From positions 1 through 64,000 of the forward strand of contig JAFWSH010000014.1 in assembly GCA_017519405.1 (NCBI GenBank): DNA of 64,000 bases. Direction: 5' to 3'. Both the position numbers and the translations under genes were made by a program. Source of the stretch: Clostridia bacterium. Its GTDB lineage: Bacteria > Bacillota > Clostridia > Christensenellales > Aristaeellaceae. Positions 24,654-34,257 of the stretch are shown in pieces. Numbering within the stretch: position 1 is the first letter of the stretch; every line of letters begins with the position of its first letter. The notes beneath the pieces were generated by a model. It searched no databases. It had not been told where the DNA came from and worked only from the letters and a program-made list of their open reading frames with translations.

Positions 24654-27332
24654 ATGAGACGGCTGCTTTGTCTGACGCTTATCATCATCCTGCTGTGCAG
24701 CTGCGCCGGAGCGGAACGCTATCAATCCGCGTTCTCCAGCGTAGCGGAGCTGAAGGCCGCCGGGCTCGAGAAGGCCCGGGAGGTGGAGGAGGAGGGCATG
24801 GTGCTGCTGAAGAACGACGGCGGCGTCCTGCCTCTGTCTCCCGGCAGCCGGGTTTCCCTCTTCGGCATCACCTGTGTGGATCCGGTCTATGGCGGGACGG
24901 GCTCCGGCGCGGTGGAGACAGACAGCGCCGCAGATTTTGTGCAGTCCTTTGAGGCGGCGGGCCTTGCCGTGGCAGACAGGGAACTGACCGCCTGGTATCG
25001 GGCGGAGGTGACGGAGGAGAACCTTGGCCGTACCCCTTATGCCATCGGCGAGGGCAAGTGGAGCAGGGTGAAGCGCCATTTGGGCGAGGATTTCGCGGAG
25101 ATCGCCGGCACGGCCGCCTTCCTCGTAATCGGCCGGGTGGGCGGCGAGGGCTCGGACATGACCGGCGGCGCCCAGAAGGAGGACGCAGGCGCGGACGGCA
25201 CCGACTACCTGCGCTTGAACGAGGACGAGGAGAGCGTGCTGCTGGGCCTGAAGGAGCTCAAGGATGCCGGCGTGATTTCCTCCGTCACGGTCATCATCAA
25301 CAGCGCGAACCCCCTGTCCGGTGCGTTTCTCTTCGACAAACAGTTCGGCGTGGACGCAGCCCTGTGGGTGGGCAGTCTGGGCCAGAGCGGCGTGGAGGCG
25401 GTGGGTCGGGCGGCGGCCGGGCAGATAAATCCCTCCGGCTGCCTGCCGGACACCTGGTGGATGGACAACCGCATGAACCCGGTGACGGCAGACTTCGGCG
25501 CGCAGGTCTACGCCGGAGCGGAGGACTTCTTCCCCGACCGCAGCTATTATGAGCGCACCCGCTATGTGGTGTACCGGGAGGGCATCTACCTGGGCTACCG
25601 CTGCACGGAGACACGCTTTACAGACACGGCACTGGGGCGGGAAGACGCCGGAGAATTCAACTATGCGGATGCCGTGGCCTTTCCCTTCGGCTATGGCCTG
25701 GGCTATACTTCATTCGCCATGGAGGACATGCGGGTGGAGAAGGCCGGCGAAGGCCGGCGGGCCGTTTATGAGGTAACTGTAACCATTGCCAACACCGGCA
25801 GCCGGGCGGGAAAAAAGACTGTGCAGGTCTATGCGCAGAAGCCTTATACCGCCTATGACCGGGAGAACCGCATTGAAAAAGCTGCCGTGGAGCTGGCAGG
25901 CTACGGGAAGACTGCCCTGCTGCGGCCGGGAGAGAGCCAGACCCTGACGATCTCCGTGCCGGAGTACTTCCTGACCTCCTATGACGCGGAGAACACAGAG
26001 GTCTTCCTGCTGGAGGAGGGGGAGTACGCCCTGGTCTGTGCGGACAACGCCCATGACGCAGCGATGAAGCTGCTGGCGGCGGAAGATCCGCTGGTGCGGC
26101 GCTTCTCCCTGGCCTTCGACGGTGACACCTACGAGGCCTCCTGGGGCACGGGGGAAGCCGTCTGCTCCCTCTTCTCCTTCGCGGACATTAACCGCTATGA
26201 CGGGGCCGGGGATAACGAGGTCGCCTGGTTTTCCCGGAGCGACTGGGCGGGCACGGTGACTGAGGGCCCCGCATCTCTGATCCTGACGGACATCATGGCC
26301 GTGGATCTGGTGCTGACCGACGACACCCTGCCGGAGGACGGCGACTTCCCGGCCCTGGGCGCAGACCACGGGCTGATGCTGTCCGACCTGACGGATGCGG
26401 CCTTTGACGATCCCCTCTGGGACGACTACCTGGATCAGTTCACCTTTGCGGAGCTGGAGACCCTCTGCCTCAACGGCCTGCGCGAAACCGCCGCCGTGGA
26501 GCGTCTGGGGAAGCCCCGTACCGTGGACCACAACGGCCCCACCGGCGTCACCCAGAAATACGCCATTGGCCTGAACGGCTATGCCACCGTCACGGAGGAC
26601 CCCGATCGGGAGCTCAGCGGCACCTGCTACCCCTGTGGCGGCATACTGGCTGCCACCTTCAACGATGCCCTGATTGAGGAAGTCGGGCAGCTGGTCGGCG
26701 AGGACGCGATGTGGGCAGGCTACGCCGGCATCTATGGCCCGGGACTGAATCTGCACCGCTCCCCCTATGCCGGGCGGGTGTTCGAGTACTTCTCCGAGGA
26801 TCCGCTGCTCACCGGCCTCATGGGCGCCGCCTGGACCCGCGGTGTGCAGTCCCGGGGCGTGTATGTTTACATGAAACACCTGGTTCTCAACGAACAGGAG
26901 GAGAACCGGGCAGGCCTGGGTACCTGGTGCGGGGAACAGGCCCTGCGGGAGCTGTACCTGCGGCCCTTCGAGCTGGCTGTCGTCCTGGGCGGGGCGAAAT
27001 GCGCCATGTCCGCCTTCAACCGGCTGGGCCCGATTTGGTGCGGCGCCTGCCCTGAGCTGCTCACGGACTGGCTGCGCACGGAGGTTGGCATGGACGGCTT
27101 TGTGGTCACCGACATGTTTGACCGGACCTACATGGTCATGGCCAACGCCCTCGCCGCAGGCAACGACATCCCTGACGGCGAACTGCAGGCCTATTACACG
27201 CTGGCCCCCTACGCGGAGGACGGCGAAACACCCAATCCCGCCGTTGTGCAGGCCATGCGCCTGAGTGCGAAGCGGGTGCTGTACACAGTGCTCCACTCCC
27301 GCGGGATGGACGGCTTCACGGCTGCAGAATAA
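24654..27332 (+). CDS. Secreted permuted GH3 beta-glycosidase, last gene of cassette 1
   Basis: 892 residues, the shortest complete GH3 here. The signal sequence MRRLLCLTLIIILLCSCAGAE may be a lipoprotein signal (Cys-Ala-Gly after Ser). GH3_C (GMVLLKNDGGVLPL ... REGIYLGYRCTE, Glu309) is followed by Fn3-like, then the TIM barrel (GPGLNLHRSPYAGRVFEYF, KHLVLNEQEENR, nucleophile Asp820 in VVTDMFD). GAGGAGG precedes the ATG. Cassette 2 has no equivalent gene, so it is an extra paralogue or a loss in cassette 2. An RlmD-tail copy begins 25 bases after its stop codon and no terminator of its own is visible, suggesting that the original 3' flank was replaced by an insertion. Confidence 0.92.
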   Translation: MRRLLCLTLIIILLCSCAGAERYQSAFSSVAELKAAGLEKAREVEEEGMVLLKNDGGVLPLSPGSRVSLFGITCVDPVYGGTGSGAVETDSAADFVQSFEAAGLAVADRELTAWYRAEVTEENLGRTPYAIGEGKWSRVKRHLGEDFAEIAGTAAFLVIGRVGGEGSDMTGGAQKEDAGADGTDYLRLNEDEESVLLGLKELKDAGVISSVTVIINSANPLSGAFLFDKQFGVDAALWVGSLGQSGVEAVGRAAAGQINPSGCLPDTWWMDNRMNPVTADFGAQVYAGAEDFFPDRSYYERTRYVVYREGIYLGYRCTETRFTDTALGREDAGEFNYADAVAFPFGYGLGYTSFAMEDMRVEKAGEGRRAVYEVTVTIANTGSRAGKKTVQVYAQKPYTAYDRENRIEKAAVELAGYGKTALLRPGESQTLTISVPEYFLTSYDAENTEVFLLEEGEYALVCADNAHDAAMKLLAAEDPLVRRFSLAFDGDTYEASWGTGEAVCSLFSFADINRYDGAGDNEVAWFSRSDWAGTVTEGPASLILTDIMAVDLVLTDDTLPEDGDFPALGADHGLMLSDLTDAAFDDPLWDDYLDQFTFAELETLCLNGLRETAAVERLGKPRTVDHNGPTGVTQKYAIGLNGYATVTEDPDRELSGTCYPCGGILAATFNDALIEEVGQLVGEDAMWAGYAGIYGPGLNLHRSPYAGRVFEYFSEDPLLTGLMGAAWTRGVQSRGVYVYMKHLVLNEQEENRAGLGTWCGEQALRELYLRPFELAVVLGGAKCAMSAFNRLGPIWCGACPELLTDWLRTEVGMDGFVVTDMFDRTYMVMANALAAGNDIPDGELQAYYTLAPYAEDGETPNPAVVQAMRLSAKRVLYTVLHSRGMDGFTAAE

Positions 27333-27356
27333 GACGCGGTTTTTCACCATGGTGGT

Positions 27357-27671
27357 GAGACGGTTATTTTTCTGTCCCGACAGCGACCGGACCACTACGT
27401 CCGCGTCGGTATCGACAGGGACGATATGGACGTGACGCCCGCCGAGAGCAAGGCATCCTATCAGGAAATCAAGGAATGGGTACTGGCGCATACGGGACTA
27501 AAAGTCTCCTGCCTGTACATCGCCCAGGTGAAAGCCAAGCATGGAATCATTGAACGCGAGTGCTATAACAAGGCGAAGACGGAGGGCAATCGGGTGCCGA
27601 AGTGTCCTCCGGAGAAGGAGAGGGCCATCGAAGAGGCGCTGAGGCATTTTCAGATGATTCCCGTGGAATAA
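27357..27671 (+). pseudogene. RlmD C-terminal tail, copy 2
   Basis: Core GAGACGGT at 27357. The frame reads FHHGGETVIFLSRQ, resembling the FPHTxHVETVxLLS end of RlmD, then DMDVTPAESKASYQEIKEW, HTGLKVSCLYIAQVKAKHG and CPPEKERAIEEALRHFQMI. It is more diverged from copies 1 and 3 than they are from each other. The frame is open straight from the GH3 stop codon at 27332, but there is no start codon with a ribosome site. Confidence 0.8.
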
Positions 27672-27779
27672 AGCGGGTTTTCGATACAGCAATTCACTGT
27701 CCCGGCATTCTGCCTCCTGATGCAGAGCAGATCATCAGAGTGTCATCGCACAGCATTCAAGCAACGGGGGTAACGACAG

Positions 27780-28559
27780 ATGGATATTGATGAATACACA
27801 AGGCAGCTGCTTGAAAGAAATGAAGAGTATCGAAAGCAACTGCTCGAAAACCGGAAGATGATACGGAAACGAATCGTCTCGCTCATTACGGACTGCGGCT
27901 TCAGACGCAGAGGAAGGTCTGTGTTTTACCGTTTCATAGGAGAGAACGTTGTTTTCTTCCATATCGATCATCCGACAATCACCTTCTTTATTGAGTATGG
28001 CGTTTATCCTCTCTACATGCCGCCAATGCATCAAAATTTCTTCTATGAGGCAGAGCGGCTGTCCTTTTCCATGGATGATCGTGCCATGGATCTGGCTGAC
28101 GGTACCACACAGGAGGAACTGGATGTCTGGTGTGCGAAAGCAGACCTGTTTATCAGGGACAGACTGATGCCATTCTTCCAGCGGATCAGCACGGCCGAAG
28201 GAATCGCCTGCTATCTGAAAGAAACAGAACAGGATCTGGAGAAAAGGGGATATGCTCCGCCCGGCAGCCTGTCCATTCTCAGGTTTCGGTTGCCCATAGA
28301 ACCGCTGATGTATGCGGAACTGGCTGCGCATGAGCTTGACCGGGCTGTCAGAGCCGCACACGCCTATCTCGCGAAGATCAAAGAGTATGCAGCCAGAAGA
28401 CCTCTTGGTGAGGAGGTTCGTCAGTCCATGGAGGCGCAAGCCCATCAGGTCCTTGACTTGGCTGCTGCGATGGACCCGCAGGTTGTGGATGCTGTCCTGA
28501 ATGGATGGAGAAAGCACAACGCTGCCTTTGTTGCCGGCACAACGGCGGTTGAAGGATGA
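27780..28559 (+). CDS. DUF4304-like protein, probable cargo gene
   Basis: 259 residues, no signal peptide. The section IVSLITDCGFRRRGRSVFYRF...VVFFHIDHPTITFFIEYGVY resembles the DUF4304 pattern (a short beta domain with GFkkkG start); assignment is tentative and function unknown. The base composition is lower in GC than the GH3 genes around it, and it lies between a full RlmD-tail copy and a tail remnant, so it looks imported. A coiled N-terminus (~1-30) and helical C-terminus are visible. The ribosome site is weak (GGGGGT). Confidence 0.65.
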   Translation: MDIDEYTRQLLERNEEYRKQLLENRKMIRKRIVSLITDCGFRRRGRSVFYRFIGENVVFFHIDHPTITFFIEYGVYPLYMPPMHQNFFYEAERLSFSMDDRAMDLADGTTQEELDVWCAKADLFIRDRLMPFFQRISTAEGIACYLKETEQDLEKRGYAPPGSLSILRFRLPIEPLMYAELAAHELDRAVRAAHAYLAKIKEYAARRPLGEEVRQSMEAQAHQVLDLAAAMDPQVVDAVLNGWRKHNAAFVAGTTAVEG

Positions 28560-28614
28560 TACCGGTCCTGAAAAAGCTCGAGCGGATGGTTCCAATGCAA
28601 ACCAAGGTGACCGC

Positions 28615-28686
28615 CGGGTGCCGAAATGCCCGCCGGAGAAGGAGAAGGCCATTGAGGACGCGCTGAGGCATTTTCGGATGATATGA
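28615..28686 (+). pseudogene. Remnant of an RlmD tail (3' end only)
   Basis: Only the last ~22 codons survive: RRVPKCPPEKEKAIEDAL then RHFRMI and a stop. The DNA matches the 3' ends of the three longer copies (GGTGCCGAAATGCCCGCCGGAGAAGGAG region). It lies just before the promoter of cassette 2. Confidence 0.8.
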
Positions 28687-28754
28687 ATGCCGGAATCCTG
28701 TTCCTTGTCCGCGTCTGCGCTTCTGAAAAAGATCCTGCAAACAGCCTGATCTCC

Positions 28755-28783
28755 TTGAGAGATCGGGCCGTTTGTGATACAAT
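28755..28783 (+). promoter_or_regulatory. Promoter of cassette-2 two-component system
   Basis: TTGAGA, 17-base spacer, TACAAT. Confidence 0.75.
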
Positions 28784-28823
28784 CATACCAGAAGGAAAAG
28801 CGGCGGAGAGGAGTGTGCTCGGC

Positions 28824-29534
28824 TTGCTGGAAATCGCGGTTGTGGAAGACAACGACCAGGAAGCAAAGGTGCTGAACGACTGCCTGAACCGGTATGCCCA
28901 GGAACATCAGCGCAGTTTTGCCATCCATCGTTACCCGGACGGGGATGCCTTTCTGGCGGATGAAAGGTCTGTTTTCGATCTGGTGTTCATGGATGTGGAG
29001 ATGCCGCTGGTGAATGGACTGAGGACGGCGGAAAAGCTGCGGGAAAGGGACAGCCAGGTGACGCTGGTGTTTGTCACGAAGCTGTTCCAGTACGCGGTCA
29101 ACGGTTATGAATATGACGCGGCAGACTACATCATCAAGCCCATCCGCTATGCCTCCTTCTCGCTGAAGATGGAGCGGATCCTGAAGCGGTGCAAACGCCC
29201 GGAGGAAACCTTCATTCAGCTGAAATACAGCGGCGGGATCAAGCGTCTGCCTTTGATCGCTCTCGGTTACGCGGAGCTGCAGGGCCACCGGATCATCTAC
29301 CACACGGACGACGGGGATCTGGTCTATTACGGCAGTGGAAAGCAGGTGGAGGAAACCCTGCCGCAGGAAGAATTCTTCCGCTGCAACAGCGGGTATTTCG
29401 TCAATCTCCGGCGGGTAACCGGCCTCAACGGCTACACCGTTTCACTGGGAGAAACCGAGCTGCAGGTAAGCCATTCCAGGAGAAAGGCTTTTGTCGAAGC
29501 ACTCCACACCTATCTGGCCCGGAACAGAAGCTGA
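28824..29534 (+). CDS. LytTR-family response regulator, cassette 2
   Basis: 236 residues from a TTG start that gives LLEIAVVED, 10 bases after GGAGAGGAG; this start also places the phospho-acceptor (VFMDVEMPL) at Asp57, as in the cassette-1 regulator. A GTG at 28815 is the alternative. Receiver domain ~1-120 with YIIKPI; LytTR domain ~130-236 with EEFFRCNSGYFVNLRRV and LQVSHSRRKAF. The kinase starts 14 bases later. It is driven by a good promoter just after an RlmD-tail remnant, so the cassette boundary is sharp. Confidence 0.9.
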   Translation: MLEIAVVEDNDQEAKVLNDCLNRYAQEHQRSFAIHRYPDGDAFLADERSVFDLVFMDVEMPLVNGLRTAEKLRERDSQVTLVFVTKLFQYAVNGYEYDAADYIIKPIRYASFSLKMERILKRCKRPEETFIQLKYSGGIKRLPLIALGYAELQGHRIIYHTDDGDLVYYGSGKQVEETLPQEEFFRCNSGYFVNLRRVTGLNGYTVSLGETELQVSHSRRKAFVEALHTYLARNRS

Positions 29535-29548
29535 GAGGAGGAACAGCG

Positions 29549-30853
29549 ATGACAGAGATTCTCGGCTTCCTGAGATCCCGCATGTTTGAAATCGTGACCA
29601 TCCTCGGCGCCCTCACCCTGTGCTTCAAGCAGCCGAAGCGAAAGGACGGCTGGATCTGGTTTGCGCTGGCCGTGGCGGCTGATCTTGCCTTCAACGTGCT
29701 GTGGGCTGACTGGATGCGGAGCCATCCGGGCAGCATGGCGTATAACCTGGTGCGCTATTTCGGCCAGTTCTTCTTTGTGCTGGGCATTGTGTACCTGTGG
29801 CTGGACTGCAGGCTGCTGACGGCCGTTTTCGTCGCTACGACCGCCTACAGCATGCAGCAGCTGGCCGGGAGGCTCAGCGGTGCGCTCGGCATTCTGCTCG
29901 CGCCGGAGGCGCGCAGCAAGCTTGTTGATTTCCTGCTCCTGCTGCTCTGTGTCCTGGCGGTTTTCATCGTCACGCTGCTGCTCTTCCGCAGGCGGAACCG
30001 GGGTTACAGCCGGGTGATCCAGATCGCCAATCCCACCCAGCTGATCATCACGACGCTGGCCCTGGCGGTGATGATCGTTATCGAGGAGATCGACCTGCCC
30101 ATGATCCGCTCCGTCACAGACCGGACCATCAATTTCGCCAACTATCTGTCGTCGGCCATTTTCGCCCTGATGATCATCATTCTGGAATTCAACGTGCTGC
30201 AGCAGCATGACCTGGAGGAGGAACTGGCCGTCACCCGGCGGATCCTGGAGGAGGAGCGGAAGCAGTACGAGCGGGAAAAGGAAGTTGTGGAGGTCATCAA
30301 CATCAAGTGCCACGACCTGAGGCATCAGCTGCAGGCTGTCGGGCAGTCCATCCCCGAGCATGAGAAGGAGCAGATCCAGGAGGCGGTCCGGCAGTATGAC
30401 AGCAGGGTGAAGACCGGCAACCGGGCCCTGGACGTGGTGCTGACCATGAAGCGCATGATCTGCGAGGGCAGCGACATCGAGTTCTCCTGCCTTGTCAACG
30501 GCGCGCTGCTGAACTTCATGGAGGAATCGGACATCTACTCCCTCTTCGGCAATCTGCTGGACAACGCCATCGAGGAGGCCCGGCACTTCGACAGCGAGCA
30601 CCGGGTGATCAGCCTGTCCGTGGCGCAGGAGCAGCAGTTTGTGCTGATCCACGAGGAAAACTTCATCCAGGCCGTGCCGCAGATGGTGGACGGTCTCCCG
30701 CAGACCACCAAGGCAGACAAGGAGAACCACGGCTTCGGTGTCCGCAGCATGCGGCTGATCGCGGAGAAATACAACGGACACTTCATGATCCATGTGGACA
30801 AGAGCCTGTTCCGGCTGGACATCATGCTGCCGATTCCGCCGGCAGAAGGCTGA
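29549..30853 (+). CDS. GHKL sensor histidine kinase, cassette 2
   Basis: 434 residues, ATG after GAGAGGAGG. Six or so membrane segments (1-~200), a charged coiled linker (EEERKQYEREKEVVEV), NIKCHDLRHQ with His255, then the GHKL ATPase with GNLLDNAIEEA and a GFGVRSM G-box. The YEREK linker and CHD-RHQ motif are shared with the cassette-1 kinase, so the pairs are paralogues. A terminator follows. Confidence 0.9.
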   Translation: MTEILGFLRSRMFEIVTILGALTLCFKQPKRKDGWIWFALAVAADLAFNVLWADWMRSHPGSMAYNLVRYFGQFFFVLGIVYLWLDCRLLTAVFVATTAYSMQQLAGRLSGALGILLAPEARSKLVDFLLLLLCVLAVFIVTLLLFRRRNRGYSRVIQIANPTQLIITTLALAVMIVIEEIDLPMIRSVTDRTINFANYLSSAIFALMIIILEFNVLQQHDLEEELAVTRRILEEERKQYEREKEVVEVINIKCHDLRHQLQAVGQSIPEHEKEQIQEAVRQYDSRVKTGNRALDVVLTMKRMICEGSDIEFSCLVNGALLNFMEESDIYSLFGNLLDNAIEEARHFDSEHRVISLSVAQEQQFVLIHEENFIQAVPQMVDGLPQTTKADKENHGFGVRSMRLIAEKYNGHFMIHVDKSLFRLDIMLPIPPAEG

Positions 30854-30875
30854 CGGATCTCCCGGAATCCCGGAG

Positions 30876-30903
30876 GCTGCGCCCTGCTGCGGCGCAGCTT
30901 TTT
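30876..30903 (+). terminator. Terminator after the cassette-2 kinase
   Basis: GCTGCGCC pairs with GGCGCAGC, followed by TTTTT; same position as the terminator at 16236 in cassette 1. Confidence 0.88.
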
Positions 30904-30913
30904 GCTGCGGAAA

Positions 30914-31023
30914 ACGATTTTGCTGAAAATCGGCATGATTTTGTCAAATCTGTTGCCGCCCATTCCAAAACCTACATAATGAAATCAACGGCACAAGCCG
31001 ACGACGGTAAGGAGGAAGCAACC
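30914..31023 (+). promoter_or_regulatory. Probable regulated promoter region of cassette-2 enzyme operon
   Basis: Between kinase terminator and GH3 lies CGATTTTGCTGAAAATCG (a 7-base dyad) and a second GATTTTG 21 bases downstream of the first, i.e. two helical turns apart, then ACATAAT near 30974 as a possible -10. No good -35 is visible, as expected for an activator-dependent promoter. Binding by the adjacent LytTR regulator is inferred. Confidence 0.45.
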
Positions 31024-34000
31024 ATGAAGAGAAACACCATGTGCAGACTGGCAGCCCTCGTGCTGGCCATCGCTCTGCTCCTGAGCACTGCGGCCGTCTC
31101 CGCGGACACGGTGACAGGCAACCTGGAAGCGAAAGGCAGATTCTACACCGACTACACCACCATCGATGAGGCCCGCGTCGTGGGCGAGCAGCTGAACATC
31201 CAGGTGGCGAGCGAAGGCTTCGTCCTCCTGAAGAACCGGGACGGCGCGCTGCCCCTCTCCGCCGGTGAGCGCAATGTGACCCCCTTCGGCATGCGCAGCG
31301 CGCATCTGCAGCTGGTGGGCGGCGGCTCCGGCGCCGGCGACGGCTTCGGCCACGAATGGACGCTCAAGGAGAGCCTGGAGGACGCCGGGTTCAACGTCAA
31401 CCCCAAGACCTTCGGTTATTATGCCTCCTTCAACATGGGCGCGGCCAAGAGCGGCGCCGCCTATGAGCTGGATCCCGCTTCCTACGAGCCCTTCGTGATC
31501 GGCAGCTACCGCAGCTACGGCGACGCGGTGATCTGGGTCATCTCCCGCACCGGCGCCGAGGGTGCCGACCTGCTGACCGCCAATGTGCCCGGCCACGCGG
31601 ATCCTGCCGAGCACTACCTGGAGCTGGACGACAACGAGAAGCTGACCTACGCCTACCTGAAGGAAAAGCGCCAGCAGGGCGTCTTCGGAAAGCTGATCGT
31701 GATCGTCAACAGCGCCAACGCCATGGAACTGGGCGACATGCAGGATGACGACGACGTGGACGCCATCATCTGGGTCGGCCACCCCGGCAACGCGGGCATC
31801 GCGGCCCTGGGCATGATCCTGACCGGCGAGGTCAACCCCTCCGGCCGTCTGGCGGACATCTATGCCCGTGACCTGACGAAAGACCCCACCTGGACCAACT
31901 TCGGCAGCAACGTGCACATGGGTCTGGACAACTACGTGTACTGCGACGGTGAGGACACCGGCTACCGCAGCACCGAGTACCGCGAGGGCATCTACATCGG
32001 CTACCGCTGGTATGAGACCGTGGCCGCCGACATGGGCGAGGCCGGTGAGAGCTGGTACGCCGAGAACGTGGTGTATCCCTTCGGCTTCGGCCTGAGCTAC
32101 ACCAGCTTCGAGTGGAAGCTGGCGGACACCGCTGAGGAAGCGGCCATCACCTCCGGGAACGACGTCATCACCGTGAACGTGGAAGTGACCAACACCGGCG
32201 CCGCCGCCGGCAAGGACGTCGTGCAGGTGTACGTGGAGCAGCCCTACACCGCGGGCGGCATCGAGAAGGCCGCGAAGGTGCTGGCCGGCTACGCCAAGAC
32301 GAAGCTCCTGCAGCCCGGCGAGAGCGAGATCGTGACCGTCTCCTTCAGCGCTCAGTCCATCGCCTCCTACGACTACAGCGACGCCAACGGCAACGGCTTC
32401 AAGGGCTATGAGCTGGAAGCCGGCGATTACACCATCGACGTCAGCCGCAACTCCCATGAGGCAGTCGCCTCCGTGAAGCGCACTGTGGCCGATGGCATCC
32501 TCTGCAAGACCGACGAGGTCACCGGCCGCGAGATCGGCAACGTGTTCAGCGGCGGCGAGACCGTGAACGGCAAGAACGTGGAGCGCTTCAAGACCACCAA
32601 CGCCGCGCTGGAAGCCAACCAGGCGACCCGCGAGGGCGGCCTGAAGCAGCCTGCCGCCTCCACCGAGGAGGACCGCACCATCTCCGAGGAGAAGCTGGAA
32701 TTCTACAACGCCGAGGAAACCTTCCGTGCCTGGCAGGACCAGGAGACCGATCCCTGGTACGTGACCAGCGTCCCTGCGACCTGGACCCAGTCCACCGTGC
32801 CCACCGAGACCATCGAGGTGACCATCGAGGGCACCCCCGTCCGGACCACCAAGATGGTGCAGCACGCCGACGGCTCCCTGAATGAGACCCTGCTGCGCGA
32901 CATGTCCGGCATCGCCTATCAGGAGCCTGTGCGCCACGCCGACGGCAGCGTGACCGAGGCCGACGACGAGGGCACCCAGGCCTGGACCGCCTTCATGAAC
33001 CAGCTGACCTATGAGGAAATGGCCTCCATCTGCACCCAGGGCTACTATGTGACCATCGGCCTGCCCTCCATCGCCAAGAGCGAGGGCGTGGACAGCGACG
33101 GCCCCTCCCAGGTGAAGGCCGGCTTCTACAACAGGACCACCCCCGGCGGCACCCTCTGGGCCTGCGGCGTGGTGATCGCCTCCACCTTCAACGACGACCT
33201 GGCCTATGAGATCGGCCTCATGTGCGGCAACGAAGCCCTGTTCCTGAACCTGTCCGGCTGGTATGGCCCGGGCCTGGAGATCCACCGTTCCCCCTTCGGC
33301 GGCCGCAACTTCGAGTACTACTCCGAGGACGGCGTGCTGGCCGGCCGCGTCGCTTCCAGCCTGATCCGCGGCGCCGTGGAGAAGGGCACCCATGTGTACA
33401 TGAAGCACATGACCCTGAACAATCAGGAAGCCAACCGGAACACCCAGGGCGGCATCTTCATGTGGTGCAACGAGCAGGCCATCCGCGAGATCTACATCCG
33501 GCCCTATGAGTATTCCGTCAAGTACGGCCATGCCAACGGCGCCATGTCCGGCATGAACCGCGTGGGCGACTCCTGCTGCTACACCAACTTCGCCATGCTG
33601 AACGCGCTGCTCCGCGACGAGTGGGGCTTCCAGGGCGCCTACGTGACCGACACCCTGTTCAACAGCTCCTACCACACCTTCGACATGACCGTCCGCGCCG
33701 GCCAGGACATCCCCCTGGGCGTGCGTCCCGGCGGCTATGCCGAGCCCCTCTCCGGCGAATGGAACGCCGAGCAGAACACCGTGCTGATCCCCGCCGATGA
33801 GGAGAGCGAGGAGAACACTGTGCCCTCCTATACCCAGTGGTTTGCGGTCCGCATGGCGGCCCAGCACATTCTCTACACCATCGCCAACAACGGCGACATC
33901 CACAACGGCATGACCGAGGCCGCCTTCACTGACATGACCGTCACCCTGAACGAGGACGGCAGCCTGAAGACCTCCGTGGCCAACCCGGATGCCACCGCCG

Positions 34001-34182
34001 GCGCCTACACGGTGAAATACTCCACCCGCGACGAGCTGCCCAAGGGCCTGAAGCTGGATGCCGACGGCAGCCTGAGCGGCACCCCCGCCGAGGGCGAGAC
34101 CTTCGAGGGCTTCAGCTTCGTGGTGCGCGTCCTGGCTGATGACTACGTGAACTTCCACTACACGGTGACCATCGCGAAGTAA
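31024..34182 (+). CDS. Secreted permuted GH3 beta-glycosidase with C-terminal putative-Ig domain
   Basis: 1052 residues from the ATG behind AAGGAGG. A signal peptide (~1-27, ending VSA) is followed by GH3_C (GFVLLKNRDGALPL ... REGIYIGYRWYE, Glu321; YPFGFGLSYTSFEW), Fn3-like (VEVTNTGAAAGKDVVQVYV), and the TIM barrel (GPGLEIHRSPFGGRNFEYY, KHMTLNNQEANR, nucleophile Asp876 in YVTDTL). The last ~85 residues contain LPKGLKLDADGSLSGTP, the signature of putative-Ig (He_PIG) domains. The maturation region EAKGRFYTDYTTIDEA matches EAKGHFYADYVTLDEA of 16457-20041, confirming that the two are cassette counterparts. Confidence 0.93.
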   Translation: MKRNTMCRLAALVLAIALLLSTAAVSADTVTGNLEAKGRFYTDYTTIDEARVVGEQLNIQVASEGFVLLKNRDGALPLSAGERNVTPFGMRSAHLQLVGGGSGAGDGFGHEWTLKESLEDAGFNVNPKTFGYYASFNMGAAKSGAAYELDPASYEPFVIGSYRSYGDAVIWVISRTGAEGADLLTANVPGHADPAEHYLELDDNEKLTYAYLKEKRQQGVFGKLIVIVNSANAMELGDMQDDDDVDAIIWVGHPGNAGIAALGMILTGEVNPSGRLADIYARDLTKDPTWTNFGSNVHMGLDNYVYCDGEDTGYRSTEYREGIYIGYRWYETVAADMGEAGESWYAENVVYPFGFGLSYTSFEWKLADTAEEAAITSGNDVITVNVEVTNTGAAAGKDVVQVYVEQPYTAGGIEKAAKVLAGYAKTKLLQPGESEIVTVSFSAQSIASYDYSDANGNGFKGYELEAGDYTIDVSRNSHEAVASVKRTVADGILCKTDEVTGREIGNVFSGGETVNGKNVERFKTTNAALEANQATREGGLKQPAASTEEDRTISEEKLEFYNAEETFRAWQDQETDPWYVTSVPATWTQSTVPTETIEVTIEGTPVRTTKMVQHADGSLNETLLRDMSGIAYQEPVRHADGSVTEADDEGTQAWTAFMNQLTYEEMASICTQGYYVTIGLPSIAKSEGVDSDGPSQVKAGFYNRTTPGGTLWACGVVIASTFNDDLAYEIGLMCGNEALFLNLSGWYGPGLEIHRSPFGGRNFEYYSEDGVLAGRVASSLIRGAVEKGTHVYMKHMTLNNQEANRNTQGGIFMWCNEQAIREIYIRPYEYSVKYGHANGAMSGMNRVGDSCCYTNFAMLNALLRDEWGFQGAYVTDTLFNSSYHTFDMTVRAGQDIPLGVRPGGYAEPLSGEWNAEQNTVLIPADEESEENTVPSYTQWFAVRMAAQHILYTIANNGDIHNGMTEAAFTDMTVTLNEDGSLKTSVANPDATAGAYTVKYSTRDELPKGLKLDADGSLSGTPAEGETFEGFSFVVRVLADDYVNFHYTVTIAK

Positions 34183-34196
34183 GGCAGATTCTTCCC

Positions 34197-34232
34197 GGAG
34201 GCTCCGGCAGGACATCAACTGCCGGAGCCTCC
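34197..34232 (+). promoter_or_regulatory. Intergenic hairpin between GH3 and binding lipoprotein, cassette 2
   Basis: GGAGGCTCCGGCAG pairs perfectly with CTGCCGGAGCCTCC over an 8-base loop, with only TTCAT after. It is at the same place as the cassette-1 hairpin (20066-20095). Confidence 0.65.
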
Positions 34233-34257
34233 TTCATAGAAAGGAAGCATCAAGATC

